Positions 8,939-19,048 of a stretch of DNA of 45,432 bases are shown one piece after another. Location of the stretch: the NCBI GenBank assembly GCA_945931665.1, contig CAMEPL010000013.1, forward strand, positions 1 through 45,432, given 5' to 3'. The notes beneath the pieces were generated by a model. That model was not told where the DNA came from. It worked only from the letters and a program-made list of their open reading frames with translations, and ran no database searches. The stretch is from an uncultured Clostridium sp. (lineage in GTDB: Bacteria > Bacillota > Clostridia > Peptostreptococcales > Peptostreptococcaceae). How positions within the stretch are numbered: the first letter of the stretch is position 1; each line of letters starts with the position of its first letter. The translations under genes were made by a program, and so were the position numbers.

Positions 8939-11900
8939 TTACTGCGATACAATTTTAATACAAGTTTCATTTAAAATTTGTTTTAAATTTTCAACCAAAG
9001 TGTTGGAAATTGTAACATTTCCATTCCATTTGTATTTTTTCTTTGGCACAGTAGTACATAAAAATACTTTTTCTTTACCGGGATAAAGTTTTAAAATATT
9101 TTCTATTTGTTGTAGATTTTCTTTATTATTTATATCTTCTATTTTTATAAATAAACTTTCCTCTATATTATTTACTTGTCTATTATATACTTTTTTCTGA
9201 TTTTGTACAAAAGGAGTTTTATCATTTATATCTTTTATTTCTTGAGCTATTATTTTAGCATTCTCCTCTTCTTGTATACTTAATCTACCTTTAATATAAA
9301 CTATATTCTCTTCGTTTACAATAGTATTATATTGTTGTAGTGTTCTCGGAAAGACAACTACCTCCATAGTTCCATATAAATCTTCAATTTCTAAGAAAGC
9401 CATTATTTCGTTTCTCTTAGTAGTTTGTATTCTTTTATTAGAAATCATTCCACCAATTATTACATTTTGTTGGTCCATAGCTAGATATTCATCTAAGTCC
9501 TCTTTTAATTCATTTAATTTTTTAGTATTGATTGATGTCCTAGTTTCTAATTCTTTTTCATATTCAGAAAGTGGATGTCCACTTACATACATGCCTAATA
9601 CTTCTTTCTCTAGAGCTAGTTTTTCTCTTTCTTCAAATTCTTGTATATTTGGAATAGAAGTAATTTCATTTTCAAATTTATCTATTTCTTCATTTCCTCC
9701 AAATCCATCTAATCCATCAAATAGCGATATTTGGCCTTTAATGTTTTTCTTTCTTTCTAAAGATACACTTTCTAATACTTTTTCATATCCCATCATTAAA
9801 CTGGCTCTATTGTATCCCATTTCATCAAATCCGCCACATTTAATTAAACTTTCAATGACTCTTTTATTTATATCTTTACTATCTAATCTCTTTATTAAAT
9901 TTATAAAATCAGTAAAGCTTCCATTTTCTTCTCTCTCGACAACTATATTATTAATTATATTTACACCTACATTTTTTACTGCGGCAAGTCCAAATCTTAT
10001 ATTGTTATCTTCAACAGAGAATTTCGCAAAACTTTTATTTATATCTGGTTTTAGAACTTTTATATTTAATGCATTACATTCTCTAATATATTCAACTACT
10101 TTATCTGTATTACCCATTACACTAGTAATTAGTGCAGCCATAAATTCCACTGGATAATGTGCTTTTAAATAAGCCGTTTCATATGCTATGACACCATATG
10201 CAGCGGCATGTGATTTGTTGAAGGCATATTTAGCGAAGTCAATCATATCGTCGAAAATTTTATTTGCAGTTTGTTCATCCACACCATTTCTAACACATCC
10301 TGCTATTTCGATGTTTCCATTTTCATCTGTTTTTCCATGGATAAAATACTGTCTTTCCTCTTCCATGACATCCATTTTCTTTTTACCCATAGCTCTTCTA
10401 ACTAAATCACTTCGTCCATAACTATATCCACCAAGCTCCCTAACAACTTCCATAACCTGTTCTTGGTATATTAAACAACCGTATGTTACTTCCATTATTG
10501 GTTTTAGTTTTTCATGCATATATGTTATTTTTTCTGGATGATGTTTATATTCTAAATAAGTCGGAATAGAATCCATTGGACCTGGTCTATATAATGATAT
10601 TCCGGCTACTATATCCTCGAAATTATTCGGTTTTAGTTGTTTCATAAATGATCTCATTCCGGCACTCTCCATTTGGAACACACCTAATGTGTTTCCTGAT
10701 GAAAGAAGTTCAAATACCTTTGGATCATCATAGTCCATCTTAGAAAAATCTATTTTTACACCATGATTTTTTTCTATTAAATCTAGAGCATCTCTTATAA
10801 CTGTCAGTGTTCTAAGTCCTAAGAAGTCCATTTTTAAAAGTCCCAATTCTTCTAAAGTTGTCATTGTAAACTGGGTACTTATTGCGTCTTGGTGTTTGTA
10901 TAATGGTACGTATTCATCAATTGGATTTTTAGATATAACAACACCAGCTGCATGGGTAGAAGCATGTCTAAGCATTCCTTCCAATTCTTTAGAAATGTCT
11001 ATTATATTTTTTGTCTCTTGGTCTTGGTCATAAATTGCCTTTAAGTTAGGGTTTGTTTCAAGAGCCTTGTCTATAGTCATTCCTAGTGCATTTGGTATTT
11101 CTTTTGCTATTTTATCGACTTTATTATATGGTATATCTAATACCCTTCCTACATCTCTTATAGCAAGTTTCGCACCCATTGTACCAAATGTAATTATTTG
11201 TGCAACATGGTCCTCTCCATATTTTCTCTTAACATAATCTATAACTTCTTCTCTTCTTTCATAACAGAAGTCTATATCGATATCTGGCATAGATACACGT
11301 TCTGGATTTAAGAATCTCTCGAACAGTAGGTTATATTTTATTGGGTCTATATCTGTTATTTTAAGCGTATATGCAACTATTGAACCAGCAGCACTACCAC
11401 GTCCAGGCCCTACCATTATTCCATTCTCTTTTGCAAAGTTTATAAAATCCCATGTTATTAAGAAATACTCTACATATCCCATTTTATTAATAACACCTAG
11501 TTCGTATTTTAATCTATCTAAAATTTCTTGACTTGGATTTTCGTATCTTTCATATAATCCTTTATAACATAACTCTTCTAAATATCCTGAAGTTGTATAT
11601 CCTTCTGGAACTTCATAATTAGGTAAATGTATTGTGTTGAAATCGAACTCTACATTACATCTATCTGCAATTTTTGCTGTATTATCTAAAGCTTCTAATG
11701 CATAAGGGAATAATTGTTCCATTTCTTCCCTTGATTTTAGATAAAACTCCTGACTTCCAAATCTCATTCTTGTCGGGTCATTTAATGTTTTACCCATTTG
11801 TATACATAATAAAATATCATGTGCTTTGGAATCACTTTTATCTACATAATGAACATCATTTGTAGCGACTAGCGGTATATTTAATTCCTTAGATAGCTTT

Positions 11901-12475
11901 ACTAGTGATGCATTTACTTCTTTCTGTTCTGGAAGGTTGTGATCTTGTATTTCTAAGAAGAAGTTACCTTGTCCAAAAATTTCATTATATATTAAAGCAA
12001 TTTCTTTTGCCTTTTCGTAGTTTCGGTTCATTAATGCATTTGAAACATCCCCTGCCAAACAAGCTGATAAACATATAATTCCTTCACTATGTTCTCTTAA
12101 AACTTCTAAATCTATCCTTGGTTTATAGTAAAATCCGTCTACATATGAAACTGAAACTAGTTTTATTAAATTTTGGTATCCAGTCATATTTTCGGCTAAT
12201 AAAATTAAATGTCCGTACCTTTTATCAAAGTTTGGGTCCTTGTCTTTTAAACTACGTGGTGCAGTGTATAACTCACATCCGATTACTGGCTTTATACCAG
12301 CTTTTTTTGCTTCTTTATAAAAATCTATTACACCGAACATATTTCCATGGTCAGTTATGGCAACTGATTTCATGCCTAATTCTTTAGTTCTTTTTATCAG
12401 TTTCTTAACTCTAGAAAATCCATCTAATAAACTATACTCTGTATGCACGTGTAGATGCGCAAATTCACCTGACAT
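8939..12475 (-). CDS. dnaE: DNA polymerase III alpha subunit (DnaE)
   Basis: 1178 residues, typical for DnaE. The N-terminal PHP domain starts HLHVHTEYSLLDG. The polymerase palm carries GPGRGSAAGS and PDIDIDF, whose Asp residues are catalytic. The tail contains the helix-hairpin-helix region and an OB-fold (YVSGHPLSEYE, then VIIGGMISNKRI). Gram-positive bacteria usually have both PolC and DnaE; DnaE extends RNA primers and takes part in lagging-strand synthesis. The start follows AGGAGGTGG. It lies between whiA and pfkA on the same strand, an arrangement I recall from clostridial genomes. Several open frames on the opposite strand are coding shadows. Confidence 0.97.
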   Translation of the reverse strand: MSGEFAHLHVHTEYSLLDGFSRVKKLIKRTKELGMKSVAITDHGNMFGVIDFYKEAKKAGIKPVIGCELYTAPRSLKDKDPNFDKRYGHLILLAENMTGYQNLIKLVSVSYVDGFYYKPRIDLEVLREHSEGIICLSACLAGDVSNALMNRNYEKAKEIALIYNEIFGQGNFFLEIQDHNLPEQKEVNASLVKLSKELNIPLVATNDVHYVDKSDSKAHDILLCIQMGKTLNDPTRMRFGSQEFYLKSREEMEQLFPYALEALDNTAKIADRCNVEFDFNTIHLPNYEVPEGYTTSGYLEELCYKGLYERYENPSQEILDRLKYELGVINKMGYVEYFLITWDFINFAKENGIMVGPGRGSAAGSIVAYTLKITDIDPIKYNLLFERFLNPERVSMPDIDIDFCYERREEVIDYVKRKYGEDHVAQIITFGTMGAKLAIRDVGRVLDIPYNKVDKIAKEIPNALGMTIDKALETNPNLKAIYDQDQETKNIIDISKELEGMLRHASTHAAGVVISKNPIDEYVPLYKHQDAISTQFTMTTLEELGLLKMDFLGLRTLTVIRDALDLIEKNHGVKIDFSKMDYDDPKVFELLSSGNTLGVFQMESAGMRSFMKQLKPNNFEDIVAGISLYRPGPMDSIPTYLEYKHHPEKITYMHEKLKPIMEVTYGCLIYQEQVMEVVRELGGYSYGRSDLVRRAMGKKKMDVMEEERQYFIHGKTDENGNIEIAGCVRNGVDEQTANKIFDDMIDFAKYAFNKSHAAAYGVIAYETAYLKAHYPVEFMAALITSVMGNTDKVVEYIRECNALNIKVLKPDINKSFAKFSVEDNNIRFGLAAVKNVGVNIINNIVVEREENGSFTDFINLIKRLDSKDINKRVIESLIKCGGFDEMGYNRASLMMGYEKVLESVSLERKKNIKGQISLFDGLDGFGGNEEIDKFENEITSIPNIQEFEEREKLALEKEVLGMYVSGHPLSEYEKELETRTSINTKKLNELKEDLDEYLAMDQQNVIIGGMISNKRIQTTKRNEIMAFLEIEDLYGTMEVVVFPRTLQQYNTIVNEENIVYIKGRLSIQEEENAKIIAQEIKDINDKTPFVQNQKKVYNRQVNNIEESLFIKIEDINNKENLQQIENILKLYPGKEKVFLCTTVPKKKYKWNGNVTISNTLVENLKQILNETCIKIVSQ

Positions 12476-12590
12476 ACCTCCACCTCCTAATATAAAAATT
12501 TGTATATAAATATCTGTATATTAATCATGTTTTTCATAATTTATACCCATTTCCTCAGTGTATAAATTAATATATTTTTGTAAAACAAAC

Positions 12591-12617
12591 AAGGGGAATT
12601 TATGTAAAATTCCCCTT
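12591..12617 (-). terminator. Terminator after whiA
   Basis: AAGGGGAATTT (12591-12601) pairs perfectly with AAATTCCCCTT (12607-12617), followed on the minus strand by TTGTTTGTTTT. It separates the murB-whiA block from dnaE. Confidence 0.8.
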
Positions 12618-12622
12618 TGTCG

Positions 12623-13561
12623 CTATTTTAAATCATTAGCAATTTGCTCTATTTTTTTTAATCGATGATTAACCCCTGACTTACTTATAGGCGGATTTAA
12701 CATTTCCCCTAATTCCTTCAACGACATATCTTCATTTTCTACTCTTAACAGTGCGATTTCTTGTAGATTTTCTGGTAAACTACTAATTCCTATTTTACTT
12801 TGAATTAATTTTATATTCTCTACTTGTCGAACTGCTGCGTTTACTGTTTTGGATAAGTTTGCTGTTTCGCAATTTACAATACGATTTACATTATTTCTCA
12901 TCTCTTTTACTATTTTTGTACTTTGTAGACTAAGTAGTGCTTGATATGCCCCTATCATACTTAATAAATCAGAAATTTGTTCACTTTCTTTTAAATAAAC
13001 AACAAAACTATTTTTTCTTGCAACTATTTTTGAATTTAATCCTTCAGAATTTATTAAATCTCTAAGAGAATTTGCATAATCCTCATTATTAGTTACAAAT
13101 TCCATATGATAATTTTTTTCCGGGTCACTTATTGAACCTCCACCTAAAAAGGCACCTCTAAGGTAAGCCCTTTTTAATACTTCATTATCAAATACTTCTT
13201 TTGGTATACTATTTGTCGGAAAGAACCCTTCTTTATCTTCTAGTATTCCTAACTTCTTAAGAAGTCTTTCCGCCCCATTTTCACTTTTGACCATTAAGAC
13301 ATAACTGTTATTTCTTTTTAGCATTTGATTTTTATTTACAGAAATTGTGGTTTCTATGTTAAATTCCTTTTTAAGTAGTTTAAATACTCTTCTTGCAATA
13401 GAATTTAACTCAGTTGTTATCTTTACATTTATTTTTCTTAATCCCGCAAATTGTATAGTCCCAGCCATTCTAACTATAGCTGATAGTTCTGATAGTTTAT
13501 CATTTACATCGATATCTTTAACTCTAGCTAATTCATTTTTCGTCTCACTTGAAAAAGACAT
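12623..13561 (-). CDS. whiA: WhiA-family DNA-binding protein
   Basis: 312 residues from ATG 13561, which is 6 nt after AGGTG; the longer frame starts at a GTG that lies inside the ribosome site. WhiA combines a degenerate LAGLIDADG homing-endonuclease fold ([19 protein letters not shown]) with a C-terminal helix-turn-helix ([23 protein letters not shown]). It regulates sporulation genes in Streptomyces and affects cell division and metabolism in Bacillus. The yvcK-rapZ neighbourhood is highly conserved in Gram-positives, as here. Confidence 0.95.
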   Translation of the reverse strand: MSFSSETKNELARVKDIDVNDKLSELSAIVRMAGTIQFAGLRKINVKITTELNSIARRVFKLLKKEFNIETTISVNKNQMLKRNNSYVLMVKSENGAERLLKKLGILEDKEGFFPTNSIPKEVFDNEVLKRAYLRGAFLGGGSISDPEKNYHMEFVTNNEDYANSLRDLINSEGLNSKIVARKNSFVVYLKESEQISDLLSMIGAYQALLSLQSTKIVKEMRNNVNRIVNCETANLSKTVNAAVRQVENIKLIQSKIGISSLPENLQEIALLRVENEDMSLKELGEMLNPPISKSGVNHRLKKIEQIANDLK

Positions 13562-13576
13562 TTCTATCACCTAATT

Positions 13577-14002
13577 CTAGCTTTTTTTATTCCTTTTTTT
13601 TATTTCATCTAATGCAACCTTTATTATTTCTCTTTCATCATTATACCTTGCTAAATCAACAACTCTATCTAAATGGATGAACTTAGCATCTACAAATCCC
13701 TCTTCTTTTAGAGGAATTGTATCCATATTTTTAGATTTCATCAGATACCAAAAAACCGTTTTATGAACAGCTTTATTTTCATCCCAATTTTCTTTATATG
13801 TGTAATGGATTTCTCCTAAATATTTTAAAATCTCGGCTTTTACTCCTGTCTCTTCTAGTACTTCTCTTAGAGCCGCGTCTTTTTTTTGTTCACCTTCTTC
13901 TACCCTTCCTTTGGGTAATACCCAATCCCCATTAAACTTTCTAAGTAGAAGAATCGCATTTCCAAATAAGACTACACCCCCGGCGCTAATCTCTTCTCTC
14001 AT
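13577..14002 (-). CDS. NUDIX hydrolase
   Basis: 141 residues. A complete Nudix box is present: G followed by five residues, E, seven residues, then REVLEETGV (about residues 32-54), which binds Mg2+ and hydrolyses nucleoside diphosphate-linked substrates. The size and the N-terminal SAGGVV, LLLRKFNGDWVLPKGR fit diadenosine-polyphosphate or MutT-like hydrolases; the substrate is not determined. The gene sits inside the yvcK-whiA block with 15 nt to whiA, so it is probably cotranscribed. Confidence 0.9.
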   Translation of the reverse strand: MREEISAGGVVLFGNAILLLRKFNGDWVLPKGRVEEGEQKKDAALREVLEETGVKAEILKYLGEIHYTYKENWDENKAVHKTVFWYLMKSKNMDTIPLKEEGFVDAKFIHLDRVVDLARYNDEREIIKVALDEIKKRNKKS

Positions 14003-14077
14003 AGATTTTCACTCCTTAATTCAACATAATAATAAGAATTTCTTCACTAAAGATATAAAATCCTTTTTTATTCACTG

Positions 14078-15178
14078 TTACATATCATAACCTAGAGCCA
14101 GTTTAACAATTATACTAGAAATTTCATCAGCATTATGCCTAATATAGTTATCTTTTACTTCTATTAAATTAGATTCTACCGTCTCAATACCCATACATTT
14201 TAATTTTAATCTTTGCTCATTATCTAATAAAACTTGTGTTGAACCATCATCATTATATCTTCTAGATACAGATTCTGATATCTTTTCATTATTAGTTACA
14301 ATGCAATCAATTAATCCAGGCTCTGTATGTTTTATTAATGCTTCAACATGATCTAATACATTATATCCATCTGTTTCTCCTGGCTGTGTCATAACATTAG
14401 GTATATATACCTTCTTAGCGTTTGATTTTTTTATAGCCTCAATTACTCCTGGCACTAATAAATTCGGTATTACACTCGTATATAAACTACCTGGTCCCAT
14501 TACTATAATATCTGCTCCATGTATAGAGCTTATTACTTCATCTAGAGGTCTACATTCTTCTGGTATTAAAGTAATTTTATCTATTTTACATTTTTGCTTT
14601 CTAACTTCTTTTGGTATTGTCGATTCTCCCTTTACAACCTGACCATTTTCCAATGTCGCACTTAAGTCGACATTTTCAAGTGTAACCGGTAAAACCCTTC
14701 CTGTTATTGCAAATACTTGCCCTATTTTATAAACTGCTGTCTCAAAATTGCCATATAATCCATTCATAGCAGCTAAAAATAGGTTTCCAAAACTTTGCCC
14801 TTTTAATGCTCCCTCTTCAAATCTATATTGCATAACTTCATTCATAGTCGGTTCTATATTTGCAAGTGCCATAATACAATTTCGTATATCTCCTGGTGGC
14901 AACATTCCTAAATCAGATCTAAGAACACCTGAACCGCCACCATCATCAGCAACTGTAACTATTGCTGTTATATTTTGAGTGTGATGTTTTAATCCTCTTA
15001 GAAAAATTGATTGGCCAGTTCCACCACCGATAACTACTACATTAGGGCCACCTTTTTGTTGTTTTGTCTTTAACTCTAAGTATCTTATCCTCTCATTTTT
15101 CATTTGGATAAATAAGTATATAGCTATGCCGAAACATACTATACCCATTATCCCAAAAACTATACCAACTATCTCCAT
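14078..15178 (-). CDS. yvcK: YvcK/GlmR family protein (CofD-like)
   Basis: 366 residues. An N-terminal hydrophobic helix (about 3-25) is likely a membrane anchor, followed by the CofD-like domain with GGGTGQS at 51-57 and VADDGGGSG near 77-85. In Bacillus the protein binds UDP-GlcNAc and directs carbon to cell-wall precursor synthesis through GlmS. The membrane helix is an extension relative to the Bacillus protein and is seen in some clostridial relatives. GGAGG precedes the ATG; rapZ ends 13 nt upstream. Confidence 0.93.
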   Translation of the reverse strand: MEIVGIVFGIMGIVCFGIAIYLFIQMKNERIRYLELKTKQQKGGPNVVVIGGGTGQSIFLRGLKHHTQNITAIVTVADDGGGSGVLRSDLGMLPPGDIRNCIMALANIEPTMNEVMQYRFEEGALKGQSFGNLFLAAMNGLYGNFETAVYKIGQVFAITGRVLPVTLENVDLSATLENGQVVKGESTIPKEVRKQKCKIDKITLIPEECRPLDEVISSIHGADIIVMGPGSLYTSVIPNLLVPGVIEAIKKSNAKKVYIPNVMTQPGETDGYNVLDHVEALIKHTEPGLIDCIVTNNEKISESVSRRYNDDGSTQVLLDNEQRLKLKCMGIETVESNLIEVKDNYIRHNADEISSIIVKLALGYDM

Positions 15179-15191
15179 AATAACCTCCGCA

Positions 15192-16049
15192 CTATTTTAA
15201 CATAAAATCTCTGTGTTTTTTAACAACCCTATAACCGTTTTTTTGTATTTCTTCAGCAATAAGATTAGCTATAGTGACAGATCTATGTCTTCCTCCAGTG
15301 CATCCAATACTAATAACTAAATGGTGTTTTCCCTCTTCTACATATTGTGGTATTAAAAAATCTATCATATCTGTAAGCTTTGCATAAAACTCTCTACTAA
15401 TATCAGAATTCATAACATAGTCTCTAACCTCTTGATCATCACCAGTTTTGTTTCTAAGATTATCTAAATAATATGGGTTTGGTAAAAATCTAACATCAAA
15501 TACTAAATCTGAATCTTTAGGAATTCCATGTTTAAATCCAAATGAAAGTACAGATATTGTAAGATTTGTTTGCTTTTCTCCTATTGAATAGATTTTTAAA
15601 ATTTCTTCCTTTAAGTCTTTAGGTTTCATGTTAGTAGTATCTACTATATAATTAGCAATTTCTTTTAATGGATTTAAAATCTTTCTTTCAATTTTTATTC
15701 CTTCTGGTATTTGTCTGTTTAATGCCAATGGATGATTTCTTCTAGTCATTTTATATCTTTTTAGAAGTGTATCGTCATCGCAATCTAAGAATAGTATTTC
15801 AAAAGGATAATTCTCTTTTTTTAAAGTACTTAAACTTTCATGTAAGTCTTCAAAAAATTTCATTCCTCTTATATCTATCCCTAATGCTACTTTATCAACC
15901 ATCGAACCTGCTTGATAACATATTTCAGCGAAATTTACTATTAATGTCGGAGGTAAATTATCTACACAATAATAGTCCATATCTTCAAATACTTTCATTA
16001 CTTCACTCTTACCTGATCCTGACAATCCAGTTACTATTACAAATTTCAC
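15192..16049 (-). CDS. rapZ: RNase adapter RapZ / YvcJ family P-loop ATPase
   Basis: 285 residues, beginning at GTG 16049 behind AAGGAGGGG. Walker A is GLSGSGKS at residues 8-15, and the C-terminal domain ends with ISIGCTGGRHRSVTIA. In E. coli RapZ guides RNase E to the GlmZ sRNA; Gram-positive YvcJ binds and hydrolyses nucleotides with a role linked to competence and envelope metabolism. Direct coupling to yvcK is the standard arrangement. Confidence 0.95.
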   Translation of the reverse strand: MKFVIVTGLSGSGKSEVMKVFEDMDYYCVDNLPPTLIVNFAEICYQAGSMVDKVALGIDIRGMKFFEDLHESLSTLKKENYPFEILFLDCDDDTLLKRYKMTRRNHPLALNRQIPEGIKIERKILNPLKEIANYIVDTTNMKPKDLKEEILKIYSIGEKQTNLTISVLSFGFKHGIPKDSDLVFDVRFLPNPYYLDNLRNKTGDDQEVRDYVMNSDISREFYAKLTDMIDFLIPQYVEEGKHHLVISIGCTGGRHRSVTIANLIAEEIQKNGYRVVKKHRDFMLK

Positions 16050-16062
16050 TAAAGACCCCTCC

Positions 16063-16779
16063 TTAAACTATAATGTTTTCTATTAATGATTTGTCTAATC
16101 CTGATTTATTTACAGTCTCTAATGCCAAATCAAAATTCCCTACATTTTGTGGTATATGTGCATCTGAACCTATTATAAATTTAAGATTATAATCTTTTAT
16201 TTTTTTTAATTGTTCTACATTTAAAAACTCATGGCTACTATTTATTTCTAGCTTCGTGTTAGTATTTTCTGCCACTTTAGCCACTTCTTCTATATAAATA
16301 CCCCCTTTGTCTCCGGGATGAGTAATTGCAAATATATCGTTATTTTTTATAGTATTTACAATTGCTTCAGTATTATATTCTTTAGCCTTTTCACTTTTAA
16401 AGAAAAAGTTTTGACACATATTAGTCATACCTTTAAAAGATGTTGGAACTGATCCAAAATGGTATCCTGCCATTACATAATCAAAATATTGATCAATTTT
16501 CTCTGTTAAATCTATATTTCCCTTATTATCTAATATATTGCATTCCACACCTAAAAGTATTTTTATTTGGTCTTTATACTTTTCATTTAAGATGTCTACT
16601 TCTTCTCTCATTTTTTTAAAATCATCGATTTTCACACCATAGGCAATATTTTTATACCCATGGTCTGAAATACCGATTGTCTTTATTCCCTTAGATATTG
16701 CAACTTTCACATTGTCTTCTATAGTCCCTTTACCATGACTATATAAAGTGTGAGTATGGTAATCTGCTAGTATTTCCAT
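16063..16779 (-). CDS. PHP-domain phosphoesterase (YcdX/histidinol-phosphatase-like)
   Basis: 238 residues from ATG 16779, with GGAGAGG 6 nt upstream; this start leaves one base after the murB stop. The PHP metal-binding motifs are present: DYHTHTLYSHGKG at the start, SDHGY, GVECNI, AGYHFG, THPGD and GSDAH. Such proteins hydrolyse phosphate esters with a trinuclear metal centre. The physiological substrate is not known for this subgroup, and the location between murB and rapZ does not imply histidine synthesis. Confidence 0.88.
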   Translation of the reverse strand: MEILADYHTHTLYSHGKGTIEDNVKVAISKGIKTIGISDHGYKNIAYGVKIDDFKKMREEVDILNEKYKDQIKILLGVECNILDNKGNIDLTEKIDQYFDYVMAGYHFGSVPTSFKGMTNMCQNFFFKSEKAKEYNTEAIVNTIKNNDIFAITHPGDKGGIYIEEVAKVAENTNTKLEINSSHEFLNVEQLKKIKDYNLKFIIGSDAHIPQNVGNFDLALETVNKSGLDKSLIENIIV

Positions 16780-16780
16780 A

Positions 16781-17695
16781 TTAATCCTCTCCAAGTATTT
16801 TGACTTCTTCTTCTAACATTACTCCAAATTTATTTAAAACTGTGCTTTTTACAATGTACATTAAATCTAATATATCTTTTGCTGTTGCATCTCCTTTATT
16901 AACAACAAATCCACAATGTTTTTCAGAAACTTGTGCTCCTCTTAATGTTAGACCTCTTAATCCACAATCATCGATTAATTTTGCTGCAAAGTATCCTTCA
17001 GGTCTTTTGAAAGTACTTCCTGCACTTGGTAAATTTAATGGTTGTTTAGTTGTTCTTCTATTTGTTAAATCAGCCATATATGCTTTTATTTCATCATAGT
17101 TACCTTTTTTAAGTTCAAGCTCTGCTGATAAAACTATATAATCAGAGTTAGTAAGTCTACTTCTTCTATATCCAAATTCCATTTCTTCATTTGTGAATTC
17201 AGATATTTCCCCTTGTGGGTTCATAACTCTAACTGATTTTACAACTGATTTTATTTCTCCATCATAAGCACCAGCATTCATAGCTAATCCTCCACCAAGA
17301 GTACCTGGGATTCCTGATATACATTCAAATCCTGTTAAACTTTCTCTAAGTGCTGCTTTTCCTAATACAGCTAATAGAGCTCCTGCTTGTGCTTTTATTA
17401 TATTTCCTTCTATTTCATAGTTGTTAAAATTATCTCCGAATTCTATTACTATACCTCTTATTCCACCGTCTTTTACTAATAAGTTTGATCCATTTCCTAT
17501 TATTAAATATGGAAGTTGGTTTTCACTTATATATTTTAATACTTCGCTTAATTGTTCTTCTGTTGTTGGTCTAACTAATATATCAGCTGGTCCACCTACT
17601 CTAAAAGAGATGTGTTTTTTCATAGGCTCATCCATTTTTACATTTTCCGCATCAATTATCTTTACTAAATCGCTATAAACTAATTCTTTATTCAT
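16781..17695 (-). CDS. murB: UDP-N-acetylenolpyruvoylglucosamine reductase
   Basis: 304 residues from ATG 17695 (the longer frame begins at TTG). It reduces UDP-GlcNAc-enolpyruvate to UDP-MurNAc using NADPH and FAD in peptidoglycan synthesis. Motifs seen are GNGSNLLV (FAD binding), GIPGTLGGGLAMNAGAYDGE, FGYRRSRL and PSAGSTFKRPEG with the catalytic Ser; the C-terminus lacks the longer insert of E. coli-type MurB, as in type IIa enzymes. It is first in the murB-whiA block. Confidence 0.97.
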   Translation of the reverse strand: MNKELVYSDLVKIIDAENVKMDEPMKKHISFRVGGPADILVRPTTEEQLSEVLKYISENQLPYLIIGNGSNLLVKDGGIRGIVIEFGDNFNNYEIEGNIIKAQAGALLAVLGKAALRESLTGFECISGIPGTLGGGLAMNAGAYDGEIKSVVKSVRVMNPQGEISEFTNEEMEFGYRRSRLTNSDYIVLSAELELKKGNYDEIKAYMADLTNRRTTKQPLNLPSAGSTFKRPEGYFAAKLIDDCGLRGLTLRGAQVSEKHCGFVVNKGDATAKDILDLMYIVKSTVLNKFGVMLEEEVKILGED

Positions 17696-18011
17696 ATTCA
17701 AATCTTTATTGCCAAATACTACTTTTTTAATTATAAATAAGTATTTGACAGACTCCTTCCTTATTTTTTTATTCTATTTACGCCTTTATCTAAAATGTTT
17801 TTTATGTCTATAATCATTTTTATATTTTTAAGTCTATTTAATTATCTTATTATGGTTTAATATATGTTTCTATAAATAAAAGTGTATCTCAAAAAAACAT
17901 AATTCTAGTTATAAAAAGATTTTACCACATATTCAATTTTTATTTAAGGTGAATTTGATTTATTTAATAATTACTTACTATTTTTAGCTTTTTTGTATTT
18001 AAACACAAAAA
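17696..18011. other. AT-rich intergenic region between murB and the FNT gene
   Basis: No gene, tRNA or strong hairpin could be supported here. It should hold the promoter of the murB-whiA block on the minus strand. A TATAAT-like hexamer lies close to murB, but no convincing -35 goes with it. Confidence 0.5.
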
Positions 18012-18040
18012 TATCGCCAAAGATTAAATCTCTGGCGATA
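18012..18040 (-). terminator. Terminator after the FNT channel gene
   Basis: TATCGCCA and TGGCGATA form the base of a hairpin with an inner AGAT/ATCT stem. TATTTTTG follows on the minus strand. Confidence 0.8.
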
Positions 18041-18069
18041 CCCTCTAATTCCCCTTATATATTTAAACC

Positions 18070-18864
18070 TTATACATTAGAAGCTTTCTTTTTATCTGCA
18101 GCTAAATATGTAAGATAGTAAATAACTGGTATTATTATTGCTCCACCGATTATATTTCCTATTGTTACACAGATTAAATTAGTTGCACATGCACCTACTG
18201 ATACTTTTGCACCTAATAACATACCAACTGGTATAAAGTACATATTTGCAACGCTATGCTCAAATCCACATAATACGAATAACATGATTGGGAACCAACA
18301 TGCAAATATTTTTGAAATTATATCTTGTGCTCCTGTTGCTAACCATACAGCTAAAACAACAAGTATATTACATAATATACCTCTAAGAATCATAACAGAT
18401 ATATCTAGACCTGCTTTTGCTTCAGCAATTCCTACTGCCTTTGCTGTTGCTGCTGGATCTCCTAAAATACCACCATAATATACTATAAGTGCTAAGCATA
18501 CAGAACCAACTAAGTTTCCTAACCAAACTATACACCAGTTTTTAATCATTTGACCAGCAGTAATTTTATTATTCATTAAAGCTAATGTCATTAAGTTATT
18601 TCCTGTGAATAATTCAGCCCCACATATAACAACTAACATAAGTCCAACAGGGAAGACTGCTGCCCCAATAAGTTTTGCAACACCAGGGTCAATATTAGCA
18701 AATGTTTGACTTGCTACAGTATTTCCTAATCCCCCAAATCCGATAAATGCTCCAGCCAAGATTCCTAGTAAAAACATTGAGCTGACTGGTAGGTTTGCTT
18801 TTCCTACACCAACATTAACCATTGCTTTGGCTATTTCTTTTGGTGCTAAAAATCTTTTTTCCAT
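18070..18864 (-). CDS. Formate/nitrite transporter (FNT) family channel
   Basis: 264 residues with six likely membrane helices, the FNT fold. GAELFTGNN carries the Thr-containing omega-loop motif, and GFEHSVANMYFIP has the central His shared by FocA-type channels. FNT pentamers pass formate, nitrite or hydrosulfide. Between selenium genes and two formate dehydrogenase systems, formate is the most economical guess, but HS- or a selenium anion cannot be excluded from sequence. It has its own extended -10 (18919-18927) and its own terminator, so it is not necessarily in the sel operon. Confidence 0.9.
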   Translation of the reverse strand: MEKRFLAPKEIAKAMVNVGVGKANLPVSSMFLLGILAGAFIGFGGLGNTVASQTFANIDPGVAKLIGAAVFPVGLMLVVICGAELFTGNNLMTLALMNNKITAGQMIKNWCIVWLGNLVGSVCLALIVYYGGILGDPAATAKAVGIAEAKAGLDISVMILRGILCNILVVLAVWLATGAQDIISKIFACWFPIMLFVLCGFEHSVANMYFIPVGMLLGAKVSVGACATNLICVTIGNIIGGAIIIPVIYYLTYLAADKKKASNV

Positions 18865-18918
18865 ACAGATACACCCCTTTTGTTAAGTATTAAGAAAATA
18901 TCTTCGTATTACAAGTTA

Positions 18919-18927
18919 ATTATAGCA
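18919..18927 (-). promoter_or_regulatory. Extended -10 promoter for the FNT gene
   Basis: The minus strand reads TGCTATAAT, about 55 nt before the FNT start codon. The -35 is poor. Confidence 0.45.
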
Positions 18928-19048
18928 CCATTTTTTTTAGAAAAAACTGTTTTGACGAATGTATACATTATATTTATTAAATTGTTGATAATATTTTTCT
19001 TAATTAAATATCATATCTAACTTCGTTTTATATTTAAGTATTATAGTA

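Noticed and set aside
9528-10157. 209-codon plus-strand open frame inside dnaE
   Set aside because: Antisense to a conserved gene, low-complexity Ser/Ile/Leu-rich translation and no ribosome site; a coding shadow.
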